The notes under the pieces were generated by a model. That model saw only the letters and a list, made by a program, of their open reading frames with translations, was not told the origin of the DNA and ran no database searches. A DNA stretch of 64,000 nucleotides, taken from the NCBI RefSeq assembly GCF_026342035.1, contig NZ_JAPENM010000009.1, positions 210,194-274,193 of the forward strand. Direction: 5' to 3'. The position numbers and the translations under genes are program-made. The stretch is from Aldersonia sp. NBC_00410 (GTDB lineage Bacteria > Actinomycetota > Actinomycetes > Mycobacteriales > Mycobacteriaceae). Every line of letters starts with the position of its first letter. Position 1 is the stretch's first letter. This document shows, in pieces, positions 6,950 to 15,533 of the stretch.

Positions 6950-8511
6950 GCCGCGTCCGGTCCGCAGGTCAGCCCGGGCGCGGGTGCCGTGCCCTCGATC
7001 AGGTAGGCATCGACCGCTTCGTCGACGCACGCCGAGGTGCCGCCGGCGACCACGGTGTGTTGAGTGCCCTCGAAGGTGACCAGCGAGCCGTGCAGTTCAT
7101 CGGCGAGCGCGACACCCGCTTCATGCGGCGTGGCCGGATCGCCCGTGGTCGATACGACCACGACATTCGGCAGTCCGGGCGCGTCGACGGCGTGTGCCGG
7201 TGGCGCAGAGACCGGCGCGGGCCAGAACGCGCAGATGCCCTGTGCAGCCCTGCCCGTGCCGAAGCCGTCGTCGAGGAACGGCGCCACCGCGCGGCTCTCG
7301 GTGTCGGCACGGCCGAGCACGACCGGGTCGGTCACGCGCGGGTCGTCGACGCAACGGACCGCGATCTGCGCGTCGGTCTGGTTGCCGTAGGTGCCCGACG
7401 CGCTCCGGTCGGAGTACAGATCCGCGAGCGCGAGCAGCGTGTCACCGCGTCCCTGCGCCAGTTCCTCCAAACCGGCGGCAAGAGTAGGCCATGCGCCCGG
7501 AGAGTACAGTGCCGCAATGGTTCCCGTGGTGGCGTCGTTGTACCCGAGTCCACGCGGATCGGTGGTCGGCACGGGAGTGGCGATGAGTGGACGAACCAAC
7601 GCCTGATAGCGCTCGTCGGCCGCGGCGGGATCGGTCCCGAGCGGGCATTCGGTGTATTGGGTGCACTCGGCCACGAACGCGTCGAACGCCTTTTGGAAAC
7701 CGGCCGACTGCGCGATTGCCTGCTCGATGTAGTCCTGGTTCGGGTCGAGTGCACCGTCGAGAACCATCGCCCGGACGCGGGTCGGGAAGGTCTCGGCGTA
7801 CGTGCTGCCGATCCGGGTGCCGTAGGAGTACCCGAGGTAGTTCATCTTCTCTTCGCCGAGCGCGGCGCGGATGATGTCCATGTCCCGGACGACCTCGTAG
7901 GTGCCCACATGCTTCAGGAATTCGGCTCCGGTGCGGTCGGCGCATCGCGCGGCGAGTTCCCTACTTTCCTGTTCGGCGGCCGCGATGCCCGCCGGCGACT
8001 TGTCCACGTCGACATCCGCTCGCTCGGCATCCCACTCCGCCCCGGTCAGGCAGCGGATCGACGGGGTCGAGGCACCGATGCCGCGCGGGTCGAACCCGAT
8101 CACGTCGAAGCGTTCCCCGATCGCACTATCCGCGCCGATGCCGGCCATGATCAGCCCGGACCCACCCGGTCCGCCCGGATTCACCAGCAGCGAACCAACT
8201 TTGGCGCCGGTCGCACGTACCCGCGACACCGCGATGGACGCGGTCGGGCCGTCCGCATTGGCATAGTCGACGGGAACGGTCACCCGTGTGCACTCGAAAG
8301 CGCGCGTGTAATCGCCGTCCGGGACGCCCATGTCGGCGCACGAGCCCCAGATGAGCGGCTGATGCGCGAAGCGGTCGAGCGGGTCGGGTCGGGCGGTGCC
8401 GGTCGTGTCCGAACCGCAGGCGGCAGCGCTGCCCACGATGAGCACGAGCGCGGCCCCGCCGAGCAGGGCGCGGCCAACGGCTCTACCGCCGCGGGAGTTT
8501 GGTATGTACAT
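6946..8511 (-). CDS. Secreted alpha/beta hydrolase, tripeptidyl aminopeptidase (TAP) family lipoprotein
   Basis: A 521-residue serine hydrolase. The signal peptide ends in a lipobox-like SAAAC with the lipidated cysteine at C32, so it is exported and probably lipid-anchored. The nucleophile elbow is LGYSYG (S228), the oxyanion region is VNPGGPGGSG, and the C-terminal TAP-like domain supplies TTGDPATPH (Asp) and TQHTVV (His). Similar actinobacterial proteins (SlpD/SlpE-like, mycobacterial CaeA/Hip1 type) are cell-envelope peptidases or esterases. The ATG at 8509-8511 was chosen because it gives a clean signal peptide and has GAGG upstream. Confidence 0.88.
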   Translation of the reverse strand: MYIPNSRGGRAVGRALLGGAALVLIVGSAAACGSDTTGTARPDPLDRFAHQPLIWGSCADMGVPDGDYTRAFECTRVTVPVDYANADGPTASIAVSRVRATGAKVGSLLVNPGGPGGSGLIMAGIGADSAIGERFDVIGFDPRGIGASTPSIRCLTGAEWDAERADVDVDKSPAGIAAAEQESRELAARCADRTGAEFLKHVGTYEVVRDMDIIRAALGEEKMNYLGYSYGTRIGSTYAETFPTRVRAMVLDGALDPNQDYIEQAIAQSAGFQKAFDAFVAECTQYTECPLGTDPAAADERYQALVRPLIATPVPTTDPRGLGYNDATTGTIAALYSPGAWPTLAAGLEELAQGRGDTLLALADLYSDRSASGTYGNQTDAQIAVRCVDDPRVTDPVVLGRADTESRAVAPFLDDGFGTGRAAQGICAFWPAPVSAPPAHAVDAPGLPNVVVVSTTGDPATPHEAGVALADELHGSLVTFEGTQHTVVAGGTSACVDEAVDAYLIEGTAPAPGLTCGPDAA

Positions 8512-8687
8512 GGGAGCCTCGCAATGCCGTCGAGCGAAATGGGATCGCAGCGACGGTAGGGCCTGTGAACTGCCCTGGTACATGGGCAGAACTCCCCGTA
8601 AACGCTTCCTCGGCGGACCGCGATATAGCAAGTGACAGCCCGCGTCCGTGCAGCGACCGGGACAGGCGAGACGAGCGAGGTTCAACC

Positions 8688-9374
8688 GTGCAGCGGTGCG
8701 AGGCGTACCTGGAGTTCTGCGGCGAACACTACGAACTCGATCCCGTGACCCCGCTGCGTATCGGCCGCGACGCCGACGTCGTCATCGACGACAACCCGTA
8801 TCTGCATCGACGATTCCTGAGCGTGCAGTCGATCGACGGGTTCTGGTGGCTGATCAACGAGGGCGACCGGTTGCCCGCGCTCGTGATCACCGCGGACACC
8901 GGGCTACAGGCCAGCCTCCCGCCGGGCTCCCGACTGCCGCTGTTCTCCTCTGCCGCCGTCGTGTTCACCGCCGGACCAACCACGTACGAACTGGCGGTGT
9001 GCATCGAATCGGCGCGGCCCAAACTCGTTTCGGAACTCACGCCACCGGCCGGCGAGCAGACACTACAACCACCGCAGCTGACCGAGACGCAACGCTCGCT
9101 CATCGTGGCACTCGCCGAACCGTTGCTGCAGCGGGACGGCACGAGCACCGGCGCGATACCCGGCTCACGCGCCGCGGCAGCCCGCCTCGGTTGGCCGCTG
9201 ACGACGTTCAACCGCAAACTCGACAATATCTGCGACCGGTTCGCCCAAATCGGCGTGAGCGGATTGCGCGGCGGCCCAGGCAAGTTGGCGTCGAACAGGC
9301 GGGTGCGGCTGGTCGAGTTCGCGCTGTCCACCCGCCTGGTCACCAAGGCGGACCTGGAGTTGCTCGATGGCTGA
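8688..9374 (+). CDS. FHA-like domain protein with C-terminal helix-turn-helix
   Basis: A 228-residue protein. Residues 1-105 look like a divergent FHA phosphothreonine-binding domain (LRIGRDADVVIDDNPYLHRR, with the Arg and His-Arg expected of FHA). Residues 140-228 form a DNA-binding-like helical domain (AAAARLGWPLTTFNRKLDNI, then RFAQIGVSGLRGG). The GTG at 8688 follows GCGAGG and starts just before the FHA strand. It suggests a regulator controlled by Ser/Thr kinases, which these actinobacteria encode in numbers, though none is nearby. It is convergent with accD3. Confidence 0.7.
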   Translation: MQRCEAYLEFCGEHYELDPVTPLRIGRDADVVIDDNPYLHRRFLSVQSIDGFWWLINEGDRLPALVITADTGLQASLPPGSRLPLFSSAAVVFTAGPTTYELAVCIESARPKLVSELTPPAGEQTLQPPQLTETQRSLIVALAEPLLQRDGTSTGAIPGSRAAAARLGWPLTTFNRKLDNICDRFAQIGVSGLRGGPGKLASNRRVRLVEFALSTRLVTKADLELLDG

Positions 9375-9404
9375 AGTCGCTCGATTTCGCCAAAGGCCGC
9401 GCGG

Positions 9405-10907
9405 CTACCGCGGCAGCCCGAGCCGCCGATAGCGCTGCGACCGGCGTTGGATCCGCTGCGCAGCAGTCATTTCCGCGAGCCCGTCGATTTCGGCGGCAAT
9501 GGCCGCGACGACGCGCAGCGCGAAGTCGACCGGCTCCGCCGCGGCATCGGGGTATTCCGGCACCACGCCATCCACCACGCCGTCGGCGAGCAGGTCCATT
9601 GCCCGGATGCGCTGCTTCGCGGCCAGCATTGGGGCATGGTCGGTGTCGCGATAGACGATCGCGCTCGCGCCCTCCGGCGGCAGCGGCGCCAGCCAGGCAT
9701 GCTGCGCCGCGATCACCCGGTCGGCCGGCAGCAACGCCAGCGCGCCACCGCCGGTGCCCTGCCCGAGCAGCACCGCAACCGTCGGGGTGTCCAGCGTGAC
9801 CAGATCGGCGATGCAGCGGGCAATCTCGGGGGCGAGCCCACTTTCCTCCGCCTCGGGTGACAGCGACGCACCTGCGGTATCGATCACCAAGACCAGCGGC
9901 AGCCCCAGTTCCTCGGCGAGTTTCATGCTTCGCCGAGCCTCCCGCAGCGCCGCCGGACCCATGGCCGGGTCGGCAGCGTGCGTGTCACGGTCGTGCCCGA
10001 ACAGCACGCACGGCCGTCCGCGCAGCCGGGCGAGCGCGTGCAGGACCGTTCGGTCGGCCTCACCCTGACCGGTGCCGCTCAGCGGCACCCGCTCGGTGGC
10101 GTGCCGCAGGATCGCCCGGATACCGGGCCGGTCGGGCCGACGCGAGGCCAGCACCGCATCCCACGCCGGGTCGTCGGTGGGTACCGCGCCCGCCGCGGGA
10201 TCCGCGATCGGGCGCTGTGCCGTCTCGCCGGTCATCACCACCAGCGCGCGGTGCGCAAGCAACCGGAACTGCGCGAGCGCCAGCACACCATCGATCACAC
10301 CGTTGTGGTACAGGTTTTCCGCCGTCTGCACGTTCTCCGGGAACGGCTGCCCGTACAGCGCCTCGTACACCCGCGGCCCGAGGAAACCGATCAGCGCGCC
10401 CGGTTCGGCGAACGTCAGGTGCCCGAGCGATCCCCAGGACGCGAACACGCCACCCATCGTCGGATTGCGCAGGTAGACCAGGTAGGGCAGGCGCGCCGCC
10501 TTGTGCGCGGCCACCGCCGCGGCGATCTTCACCATCTGCACGAACGCGACGGTGCCCTCCTGCATCCGAGTGCCGCCCGAGGTCGGCGTTGCGACCAGCG
10601 GCAGTCCTTCGGTCGTCGCGCGCTCGATCGCCGTCACGATCCGTTCGGCCGCCGCTACCCCGATCGACCCGCCGAGGAAGCCGAACTCACAGGCGAGCAC
10701 CGCGACGCGCCGCCCGCGCAGTAGTCCCTCCCCCGTGAGCACAGCTTCGTCCGTGCCCGCGCGCGCCGCCGCCCGGTCGAGGTCGGCGCGATAGTCGTCG
10801 TCGGGGTCGAGATCGATCGGCGGGGCATCCCAGCCGACGAAGCTGCCCGGGTCGAGCAGGCTCGCCAGCAGGTCGCGGGCGGAAACACGCTGGGCGGAAG
10901 CTGTCAC
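9405..10907 (-). CDS. accD3: Acyl-CoA carboxylase carboxyltransferase, AccD3-like (fused beta/alpha halves)
   Basis: A 500-residue carboxyltransferase with two crotonase-type halves. The N-terminal half has TPTSGGTRMQEG and NPTMGGVFASWGSLGH. The C-terminal half has LVIDTAGASLSPEAEE and LLGQGTGGGALALLPADR. It would transfer carboxyl from biotin-carboxyl carrier protein to an acyl-CoA such as acetyl-CoA. M. tuberculosis accD3 (Rv0904c, 495 aa) is the closest match I recall, and its neighbour echA6 is also in this window, 7 kb away. No biotin carboxylase is encoded here, so the AccA subunit must come from elsewhere. It is divergent from prpE. Confidence 0.85.
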   Translation of the reverse strand: MTASAQRVSARDLLASLLDPGSFVGWDAPPIDLDPDDDYRADLDRAAARAGTDEAVLTGEGLLRGRRVAVLACEFGFLGGSIGVAAAERIVTAIERATTEGLPLVATPTSGGTRMQEGTVAFVQMVKIAAAVAAHKAARLPYLVYLRNPTMGGVFASWGSLGHLTFAEPGALIGFLGPRVYEALYGQPFPENVQTAENLYHNGVIDGVLALAQFRLLAHRALVVMTGETAQRPIADPAAGAVPTDDPAWDAVLASRRPDRPGIRAILRHATERVPLSGTGQGEADRTVLHALARLRGRPCVLFGHDRDTHAADPAMGPAALREARRSMKLAEELGLPLVLVIDTAGASLSPEAEESGLAPEIARCIADLVTLDTPTVAVLLGQGTGGGALALLPADRVIAAQHAWLAPLPPEGASAIVYRDTDHAPMLAAKQRIRAMDLLADGVVDGVVPEYPDAAAEPVDFALRVVAAIAAEIDGLAEMTAAQRIQRRSQRYRRLGLPR

Positions 10908-10927
10908 GAACCGAGCGTAGCCACCGG

Positions 10928-10946
10928 CACACTAGTGTGATCACTA
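10928..10946. promoter_or_regulatory. Palindromic operator candidate between accD3 and prpE
   Basis: The 61-base gap between the divergent accD3 and prpE starts contains the perfect palindrome CACACTAGTGTG (10928-10939). It is overlapped by TAGTG-TGAT-CACTA (10933-10946). Such dyads are typical of TetR or GntR-type operators. No regulator gene is adjacent. Confidence 0.5.
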
Positions 10947-10968
10947 CCACATCAATGAGGGGACCATC

Positions 10969-12888
10969 GTGAGCAGACCGCTGCAGTCGAGAGGGCCGTA
11001 CGCCGAGGCCTATCGCGCCAGTCTCGATGAGCCCGAACAGTTCTGGCTCGCCGCCGCCGAGGCGATCGCCTGGGACGTTGCGCCGAAGCGGGCGCTCGAC
11101 TCCGCGGCCACGCCGGTTGCGCGGTGGTTTCCCGACGGCCGGCTCAACACCTGCGTCAACGCCCTCGACCGGCACGTCGCCGACGGGCACGGCGAGCGCA
11201 CCGCACTGATCTACGACTCGGCGATGGTCGGGCTCCAACGCACCTACACCTACGACCAACTGCTCGACGAGGTCGCAACGTTTGCGGGCGTGCTGCTCGC
11301 CTACGGCGTGCAGACCGGCGACCGCGTCGTCATCTACCTGCCGATGATCCCCGAGGCCGTGATCGCGATGCTCGCCTGCGCGCGGATCGGCGCGGTGCAC
11401 TCGGTGGTGTTCGGCGGGTTCGCGGCCAAGGAACTCGCCAGCCGGATCGATGACGCCCAACCGGTGCTGGTGATCACCGCCTCCGGCGGGCTCGAACCCG
11501 GCCGGACGATCGCCTACCTCCCGATCGTGGCGAACGCCCTCGAACTCGCCGAGTCGACCGCGACCAGGGCTGTGATCGTCAAGCGCCGCGCCCAGGTACC
11601 GGGCTCGGCAGCCGATCACAGCGGGCCCGATATTCCGTGGCGGGACTGGGACGAGGCGATGGTCGACGCCGAGCCCGCCGAGCCGGTGTCCGTTGCGGCC
11701 ACCGATCCCCTGTACGTGCTCTACACCTCGGGCACCACCGGCAAACCCAAGGGCGTCGTGCGCGACAACGGCGGGCACGCGGTGGCGCTGGCCTGGTCGA
11801 TGCGCAATGTCTACAACGTCGGGCCCGGCGAGGTGATGTGGGCGGCGTCCGACGTCGGCTGGGTCGTCGGGCACTCCTACATCGTTTACGCGCCACTGCT
11901 CGTCGGCGCGACCACGGTGCTCTACGAGGGCAAGCCGGTGGGTACACCGGACGCCGGCGCGTTCTGGCGGATCGTCGAGGAGCACGCGGTGAAGGCCTTG
12001 TTCACCGCACCGACGGCGTTGCGGGCCATCAAAAAGGTGGACCCGGCCGCGCGTGAGCTGCGCAAATACGACGTTTCGCTGATGGAGACGCTGTTCGTGG
12101 CGGGCGAGCGGCTCGACCCGGACACCTACGAATGGGCCTCACAGGTGCTCGGGTGTCCAGTGGTCGACCATTGGTGGCAGACCGAGACCGGCTGGCCGAT
12201 CTGTGCCAACCCGCGCGGTCTGCAGGCGCTGCCGATCAAGCCGGGCTCGCCCTCGGTCCCGGTTCCCGGCTATCGGCTCGCCATCCTCGACCCGACCGGC
12301 GCAAAGGTGCCGCCCGGCACCGAAGGCAACATCGTGCTCGAACTGCCGTTGCCGCCGGGCACCCTGTCCGGGCTGTGGGGCGACGAGGACCGGCTGGTGC
12401 GCTCGTATCTGACCGCTTTCCCCGGCTACTACCTCTCCGGCGACACGGGATTCGTCGATACCGACGGCTATGTGTTCGTGCTCGGCCGTTCCGACGACGT
12501 CATCAATGTCGCCGGTCACCGCCTGTCCACCGGCGGCATGGAGGCGGTGCTCGCCGGGCACCCAGCGGTCGCCGAGTGCGCCGTGATCGGCATCGCCGAC
12601 GAGATCAAGGGGCAGCGGCCGAGCGGGTATGTCGTGCTCAAGGCCGGAATCGAGATCGAGCCGGAGCGGCTGCGCGACGAACTCGTCGAGCGGGTGCGCG
12701 CGGAGATCGGCGCGGTCGCGACATTCCGCGACGTCACTATCGTCCCGGCACTGCCGAAGACCCGCTCGGGCAAGATTCTGCGCAAGACGATGCGGCAGAT
12801 CGTGGACGGCGAGGATTACCCGATCCCGTCCACCATCGAGGATCCGGCCGTCCTCGATCAGCTGTCGGAACAGATTCGCGGCTCCTGA
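10969..12888 (+). CDS. prpE: Propionyl-CoA (acetyl-CoA-type) synthetase
   Basis: A 639-residue acyl-CoA synthetase of the Acs/PrpE clade. It has the ATP-binding loop YTSGTTGKPKGVVRDNGG, the HWWQTETGWPI motif around the acyl pocket and the acylation-sensitive catalytic lysine K602 (KTRSGKILRK). The DNGGHAV sequence after the P-loop is typical of PrpE rather than Acs. It converts propionate or acetate, ATP and CoA to the acyl-CoA via an acyl-adenylate. The GTG start follows AGGGGA. It is divergent from accD3, which could use the acyl-CoA product, and the shared gap carries a palindrome. Confidence 0.88.
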   Translation: MSRPLQSRGPYAEAYRASLDEPEQFWLAAAEAIAWDVAPKRALDSAATPVARWFPDGRLNTCVNALDRHVADGHGERTALIYDSAMVGLQRTYTYDQLLDEVATFAGVLLAYGVQTGDRVVIYLPMIPEAVIAMLACARIGAVHSVVFGGFAAKELASRIDDAQPVLVITASGGLEPGRTIAYLPIVANALELAESTATRAVIVKRRAQVPGSAADHSGPDIPWRDWDEAMVDAEPAEPVSVAATDPLYVLYTSGTTGKPKGVVRDNGGHAVALAWSMRNVYNVGPGEVMWAASDVGWVVGHSYIVYAPLLVGATTVLYEGKPVGTPDAGAFWRIVEEHAVKALFTAPTALRAIKKVDPAARELRKYDVSLMETLFVAGERLDPDTYEWASQVLGCPVVDHWWQTETGWPICANPRGLQALPIKPGSPSVPVPGYRLAILDPTGAKVPPGTEGNIVLELPLPPGTLSGLWGDEDRLVRSYLTAFPGYYLSGDTGFVDTDGYVFVLGRSDDVINVAGHRLSTGGMEAVLAGHPAVAECAVIGIADEIKGQRPSGYVVLKAGIEIEPERLRDELVERVRAEIGAVATFRDVTIVPALPKTRSGKILRKTMRQIVDGEDYPIPSTIEDPAVLDQLSEQIRGS

Positions 12889-12935
12889 GGCTGGGTATCC
12901 CGGTGCCGAACCACGCGCATTCGAGGAGGAAGACC

Positions 12936-13322
12936 ATGCGGAACACCCGAACCCGTAGCCGGCTCATGCGAAGTGGCCTGATCGCCGGCGCCGTCGTCGC
13001 GACCGGGGCGTTCCTGTCCTCCGGTACCGCCACCGCGGGACCGCTGGACAACCCGCTGCTGGACAGCACGTGTTCGTTCGGGCAGGTGGACGCCGCGGCA
13101 CACGTCGCTTCACCGCGACTCGCGGCGCAACTGGACATGTACCCGCGGGCGAAGGCCGACCTGCAACGCGTCTACGACCGTGCGCCCGCGGATCGCGCCG
13201 CCGAAGCGCAGCGATATCTGGACAACAATCCCGGACTCGCGGCAGAAATCACCAACGATCAGCGCTACACGGAGTTCGAGCAGATCTCGCAGCAGATCGC
13301 CGACACCTGCCACAACTTCTGA
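12936..13322 (+). CDS. Secreted hemophore-related protein
   Basis: A 128-residue exported protein with a signal peptide (residues 1-35, cleavage near TATAG-P). The mature chain is short and helical with two cysteines, C46 and C125, placed to form one disulfide. This matches the mycobacterial and nocardial hemophore-related family (Rv0203-like) in size and layout, including the C-terminal TCHNF. Haem binding is inferred from family only. GAGGAGGA at 12923-12930 is a strong ribosome site. It follows prpE by 47 bases. Confidence 0.7.
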   Translation: MRNTRTRSRLMRSGLIAGAVVATGAFLSSGTATAGPLDNPLLDSTCSFGQVDAAAHVASPRLAAQLDMYPRAKADLQRVYDRAPADRAAEAQRYLDNNPGLAAEITNDQRYTEFEQISQQIADTCHNF

Positions 13323-13325
13323 CCC

Positions 13326-14267
13326 GTGACGCCACCGCTTGGGTCCGCCGCACTGCGCGGGAAGGTGGCGGTGGTGGCCGGCGCGACCCGCGGCGCGGGC
13401 CGCGGGATCGCTGCCGGCCTCGGTGAGGCCGGTGCGACGGTCATCTGCACCGGCCGTAGCAGCGTGCACGGCCCAGGTCCGTACAGCCCAGGTGGCTCCG
13501 ACTACGACCGCCCGGAGACCATCGAGGAAACCGCGGAACTGGTGAGCAGGCTCGGTGGCATCGGGGTCGCGGCCCGGGTCGACCATCTCGATCCCGCACA
13601 GGTGGGCGCCCTCGCCGACCGCGTCCGGCGCGAGCACGGCGCAGTCGATGTCCTGGTCAACGACATCTGGGGTGCGGAGGTCCTCAAAGGTGGCCCCGCG
13701 CAATGGGATACGCCGATCTGGGAGCTGGACCTCGAGGACGGTCTGCGCATTCTCCGGCTCGGTCTCGACACCCACCTCATCACGTCGCATTACTTGCTGC
13801 CACTGCTGATCGAACGTCCCGGCGGACTGCTGGTCGAGGTCACCGACGGCACCGCGGCCTACAACGCGGGGCACTATCGGATTTCGGTCTACTACGACCT
13901 GGTCAAGAACGCGGTCAACCGCCTCGCGTACGCGCACGGACACGAACTGCGCCCGCATTCCGCCACCGCGGTCGCCGTGACACCGGGTTGGCTGCGGTCG
14001 GAGATGATGCTCGACGCGTTCGGCGTTGGCGAAGCTAACTGGCGCGATGCGCTCGTGCCCGATCGCGCCGATGGTCTGCCCAGCGCGCCACCAGGGTTCG
14101 CGGCGTCCGAATCTCCCCGGTTCATCGGTCGCGGCATCGCCGCGCTCGCGGTCGAACCCGACCGGGCGCGGTGGAATCAGCGTTCGGTCACCGCCGCCGA
14201 TCTCGCGCGTGCTTACGGGTTCACCGACCTCGATGGTTCGCAGCCGGATGCGTGGGCGGCGATGTGA
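13326..14267 (+). CDS. Short-chain dehydrogenase/reductase (DHRS1-like)
   Basis: A 313-residue SDR with the Rossmann motif AGATRGAGRGIA (about residues 18-29), VLVNDIWG in place of NNAG, and the catalytic pair Y190-xxx-K194. The long C-terminal region resembles the DHRS1 group. A GTG start lies 3 bases after the stop of the hemophore-like gene, so the two are co-transcribed. The substrate is not indicated. Cofactor preference is unclear, though R22 after the first glycine favours NADP(H). Confidence 0.85.
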   Translation: MTPPLGSAALRGKVAVVAGATRGAGRGIAAGLGEAGATVICTGRSSVHGPGPYSPGGSDYDRPETIEETAELVSRLGGIGVAARVDHLDPAQVGALADRVRREHGAVDVLVNDIWGAEVLKGGPAQWDTPIWELDLEDGLRILRLGLDTHLITSHYLLPLLIERPGGLLVEVTDGTAAYNAGHYRISVYYDLVKNAVNRLAYAHGHELRPHSATAVAVTPGWLRSEMMLDAFGVGEANWRDALVPDRADGLPSAPPGFAASESPRFIGRGIAALAVEPDRARWNQRSVTAADLARAYGFTDLDGSQPDAWAAM

Positions 14268-14323
14268 TGATCCGGGTCGCCGAAACGGCCGAATCGGCGG
14301 GCGAGCGCCGATAACCTGACCGG

Positions 14324-15034
14324 ATGCCTTATCTCGAACGTCACGACGAGGTGTTCGTGCTGTATCTCGGATCCGAGGGGCAGCGCGATTCCGAGAACCG
14401 ATTCAACCCGCAGTGGGTGAGCGAGGTCGCGGATCTCCTCGACGAGGTGGCGGCGTCGACCGGTCCGGCGGCGCTGGTCACCACGGCCACCGGTAAGTAC
14501 TACTCGACCGGCGCCGATCTGTCCTGGGGCATGGACAATCTCGACCGGGTCAATTCCTTTATCGACGGTCTGCAGGAGTTGTACGCCCGCGTGTTGAGCC
14601 TGCCGATGCAGACGATCGCGGCCATACAGGGGCACACGTTCGGCGCGGCTGCCTTCTGGGTGATGACGCACGACTACCGGATCATGCGGCGCGACCGCGG
14701 GTATCTGTGCTTCCCCGGAGTCAACATCGGCGCCGCATACAGTCCGGGCACGGTGGACATGGTGGGGGCACGGCTACCGTCGAAGGCATTTCACGAAGCG
14801 CTCACCACGGGCCGCCGATACGGTGGCGCCCAAGCAATCGATCTGGGACTCGTCGACGAGATCGCCGAGCAGGACGACCTTCTGGACCGGGCCATCGAAC
14901 GCGCATCCTCGTTGAGCGGCACGCGTGGCGATTCACTCGGCCAGATCAAGGCCACGATGTACGCACGCGTGCTCGACGGATTGCGGGTGCCGGTGTCCGG
15001 TGTGGAATCCCAGGAATGGTCGGCGCGGAATTGA
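14324..15034 (+). CDS. Enoyl-CoA hydratase/isomerase family protein
   Basis: A 236-residue crotonase-fold protein, shorter than typical hydratases (about 260) and similar to delta3,delta2-enoyl-CoA isomerase (ECI) or plant-type hydrolases. YSTGADLSWGM forms one oxyanion half and QGHTFGAAAFWVMTHDYR the other. FPGVNIGAAY occupies the position of the second catalytic acid, which is not an obvious Glu. An isomerase or acyl-CoA-binding role is more likely than hydration. It is in a rightward run with the SDR and cupin genes. Confidence 0.78.
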   Translation: MPYLERHDEVFVLYLGSEGQRDSENRFNPQWVSEVADLLDEVAASTGPAALVTTATGKYYSTGADLSWGMDNLDRVNSFIDGLQELYARVLSLPMQTIAAIQGHTFGAAAFWVMTHDYRIMRRDRGYLCFPGVNIGAAYSPGTVDMVGARLPSKAFHEALTTGRRYGGAQAIDLGLVDEIAEQDDLLDRAIERASSLSGTRGDSLGQIKATMYARVLDGLRVPVSGVESQEWSARN

Positions 15035-15061
15035 GGCTGTGCAAGCGCCTACCGTGGACGA

Positions 15062-15490
15062 GTGGCGCAACTACCCGAGTGGGCGCAGGCATTCGACCTC
15101 ACTCCGCATCCCGAGGGCGGCTGGTACCGCGAGACCTGGCGCAGCGATCTCGTGCTGCCCCAGACGGCGCTGCCCGGGTATATCGGCGAGCGGGCGGCGG
15201 GCACCGCGATCCTTTTTCTGCTGCCGCCGGGCGAGCAGTCCGCCTGGCACACCGTGCGCGGCGCGGAGATCTGGCTGTATCACCGCGGTAGCCCGGTCGA
15301 ACTCGGACTCGCCGCGCCCGGCGTGGAGCCCACCGACCCGACAACCGTGCTCCTCGGCCCGGACAGTCCGCAGATCGTCGTCGAACCCGGGCACTGGCAG
15401 CGCGCTCGCGCGGCCGGCGACGAGGCGAGCCTGGTGAGTTGCGTGGTGATTCCTGGCTTCGACTTCGCGGACTTCCAACTCGCGCCGTGA
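15062..15490 (+). CDS. Cupin_5 (DUF985) family protein
   Basis: A 142-residue single-domain cupin of the DUF985/YML079w type. The opening LTPHPEGGWYRETWRSD, the core ILFLLPPGEQSAWHTVRGAEIWLYHRG and the terminal CVVIPGFDFADF are family marks. The His and Glu of HTVRGAEIW could bind a metal or sugar-like ligand. There is no known enzymatic function for the family. It begins 27 bases after the crotonase gene on the same strand. Confidence 0.85.
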   Translation: MAQLPEWAQAFDLTPHPEGGWYRETWRSDLVLPQTALPGYIGERAAGTAILFLLPPGEQSAWHTVRGAEIWLYHRGSPVELGLAAPGVEPTDPTTVLLGPDSPQIVVEPGHWQRARAAGDEASLVSCVVIPGFDFADFQLAP

Positions 15491-15533
15491 GATATCACCC
15501 TGGCCCGGTGCGCGTGCGGCCTAAGTTGGACCC

